This document shows, in pieces, positions 62,742 through 64,000 of a stretch of 64,000 bases of DNA. Location of the stretch: the NCBI GenBank assembly GCA_905221605.1, contig CAJNDS010001513.1, positions 616,319 through 680,318 on the forward strand, read 5' to 3'. Origin of the DNA: Symbiodinium natans (Eukaryota; Sar; Dinophyceae; Suessiales; Symbiodiniaceae). Both the position numbers and the translations under genes were made by a program. The notes below the pieces were generated by a model. It was not told where the DNA came from, ran no database searches, and worked only from the letters and a program-made list of their open reading frames with translations. How positions within the stretch are numbered: position 1 is the first letter of the stretch; each line of letters opens with the position of its first letter.

Positions 62742-64000
62742 AAAGACTTTGGGAGTGTAGGCAGCAAGCGCCCACATGGTTCCATCTGAAAGCGCCGCCG
62801 CGCATTAAAGTTCATGGGTTGGTCGTGCGGCAACTTGGCCAACGCCGCAGAAATGCATCCACAGCCGTTTTCCCTGATTTCCAGAAAGCTGCATTTCTGC
62901 AGGGGCACTTGCGCCCGGAATGCGCGCAGAGCCTGTCACGGCCCATTTTAAGCCAAGTGCCAGATTGCCGCCAGAGCGCCCACAGAGCTTCAGAAAGAGG
63001 GGTCGTTTGTGAGACCGGCTGGGAGCGCGCAAAAGTGTAATTAGAAAACCTTTCGCAAGAGAGAGCTAGGACGATGTGCGCGACTCTGTAGTGTTTAGAG
63101 CCGAGGTTAAGGGACTTGTGGGCTTGCATTGCTCTTTGTCGTTGGGGTTGGGGTTTGGGCGTTGCGGTTATGTCTACCTGGACCGCGCTAGTAGCCGAAA
63201 ATTAACAGCCACTTCTTTGCAGTGCAAAAATGTTCAGGCACTGTCCAGCTAGGCAGGAAATTTGCGACACCGTGTAAAAGTTGCTGTTTTTGCACGTACA
63301 GGGCCAAAAAAGCATAGAGCGCCATTAAAAAACGTAGAGTGCCGTAAATCTGTGTTCTGGTTTCGTCAGTGCCGAAAATCTGGCGAAAAAGAGAGCAACT
63401 TTCAGCAGTGCCAGGCATAAACGTGTAGGGCGTAGTGAGGCACTTGTGTGCTTGCATTGCTTTTGGACTTGCACTGCTCGTCGTCGTCGGGGTCAGGGAC
63501 AAGGGTTTGGGAGGAGGTTAAGGGACTTTGCGGGTTTGCGCTGCTTTTTGTCGTTGGGGTTGGGGTTTGGGGTTTAGGGCTTAGGTTGAGGTCTTACATT
63601 TGCGGTTTCGCACGCTGTCTGTTTCCAAGTCGTGCTGTCTGGAGGTGTCGTTGGCACACATTGTCATAAATGTTGTTTTTTTGCGAGTTGTCGTATTCAT
63701 TTTTTGCTGTTTGGATTATTTCACGGTGCGTCTTTTTTTCAAGAGCTGGCATTGTCATGTTGTGATAAATTTTCGCTTTGAATTCGCTTCATCAACAACG
63801 CATCGATTACTGTTTGATAGGCTCGTTTCAGCTGATGATCATGTCGTCGATTGTCGTAGTTTTATTTGTGGTTGGTCTTGTGTCCATTTGGCTTCAGCTT
63901 TGTTGGAGCTGGTGGGAGCGTTGCTTGCCGACTTGGCGCACCAAGCTCAGCTTCCAGCCGACATGTGGAATCGGTTTTCGTTCGCGTTTGTGATTGCAAA
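62742..64000. other. Unique sequence with a loosely repeated G/T-rich block, no gene recognised
   Basis: GGGACTT(G/T)G(T/C)GGG, TTGC(A/G)(T/C)TGC and GTCGTTGGGGTTGGGGTTTG words recur near 63110-63160, 63430-63500 and 63520-63580. A 71-codon frame at 63778-63993 has a hydrophobic stretch (IVVVLFVVGLVSIW) but nothing to support a gene. Confidence 0.45.

Noticed and set aside
63778-63993. Small membrane protein of 71 residues
   Set aside because: Only a hydrophobic stretch supports it; no neighbour, family or repeat copy does.
1-64000. CRISPR arrays, bacterial operons or ribosome-binding sites
   Set aside because: The tandem repeats lack unique spacers and the sequence is clearly eukaryotic; no such feature is supported.

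Overview
The window looks like a eukaryotic nuclear contig, most likely from a dinoflagellate (Symbiodiniaceae-like). Supporting signs are plant/dinoflagellate-type telomeric heptamers (TTTAGGG/CCCTAAA) scattered across the whole window in both orientations, Merlin (ISXO2-like) transposases, a Ty1/copia gag-protease fragment with a C-x2-C-x4-H-x4-C zinc knuckle, a LINE reverse transcriptase, a short spliced-leader-like motif, and an endogenous piece of a small positive-strand RNA virus. I find no ordinary housekeeping gene, tRNA or rRNA. The sequence behaves like subtelomeric or interstitial-telomeric DNA built from insertions into telomeric arrays.

Layout. 1-3.4 kb: telomeric arrays plus three minisatellites, two of them with internal inversions. 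3.4-12.0 kb and 13.8-22.5 kb: two related elements in the same (minus) orientation, each with terminal direct repeats, a half-tRNA-Met-type primer-binding site, a polypurine tract and one giant reading frame of about 2,600 codons. That frame encodes a WW domain, an S1-like domain, a Trp-rich patch, six CCCH zinc fingers and a SAM-like helical segment. No reverse transcriptase or integrase is visible. The second element sits in telomeric repeat with a 5-bp target duplication in register (CCCTA) and has LTRs that differ at one base in 206. Element 1 is broken by four frame changes. Element 2 is broken by one nonsense codon and one clean 0.5-kb internal inversion.

24.4-28.7 kb: a fusion bounded by telomeric repeat on both sides. 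It contains RNA-virus sequences (RdRp pieces, capsid-like gene, third ORF) followed, in the same orientation, by a 5'-truncated LINE whose last codon runs directly into CCCTAAA repeats. This is what one would expect if a LINE reverse transcriptase primed at telomeric DNA and switched template onto a viral RNA.

28.7-56.6 kb: mostly non-coding sequence with many telomeric arrays, at least three families of small foldback/MITE-like elements, a 1.17-kb symmetrical element nested in one of those MITEs, microsatellites, and a 0.9-kb very AT-rich island (55.15-56.04 kb). 56.7-58.7 kb: a Merlin element with imperfect terminal inverted repeats and an 8-bp target duplication. 59.4-60.5 kb: a second Merlin transposase whose core and C-terminus point in opposite directions. 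61.2-62.7 kb: a decayed copia gag-protease. 62.7-64 kb: no recognisable gene.

All coordinates and comparisons were made by eye; no alignment or database search was run.
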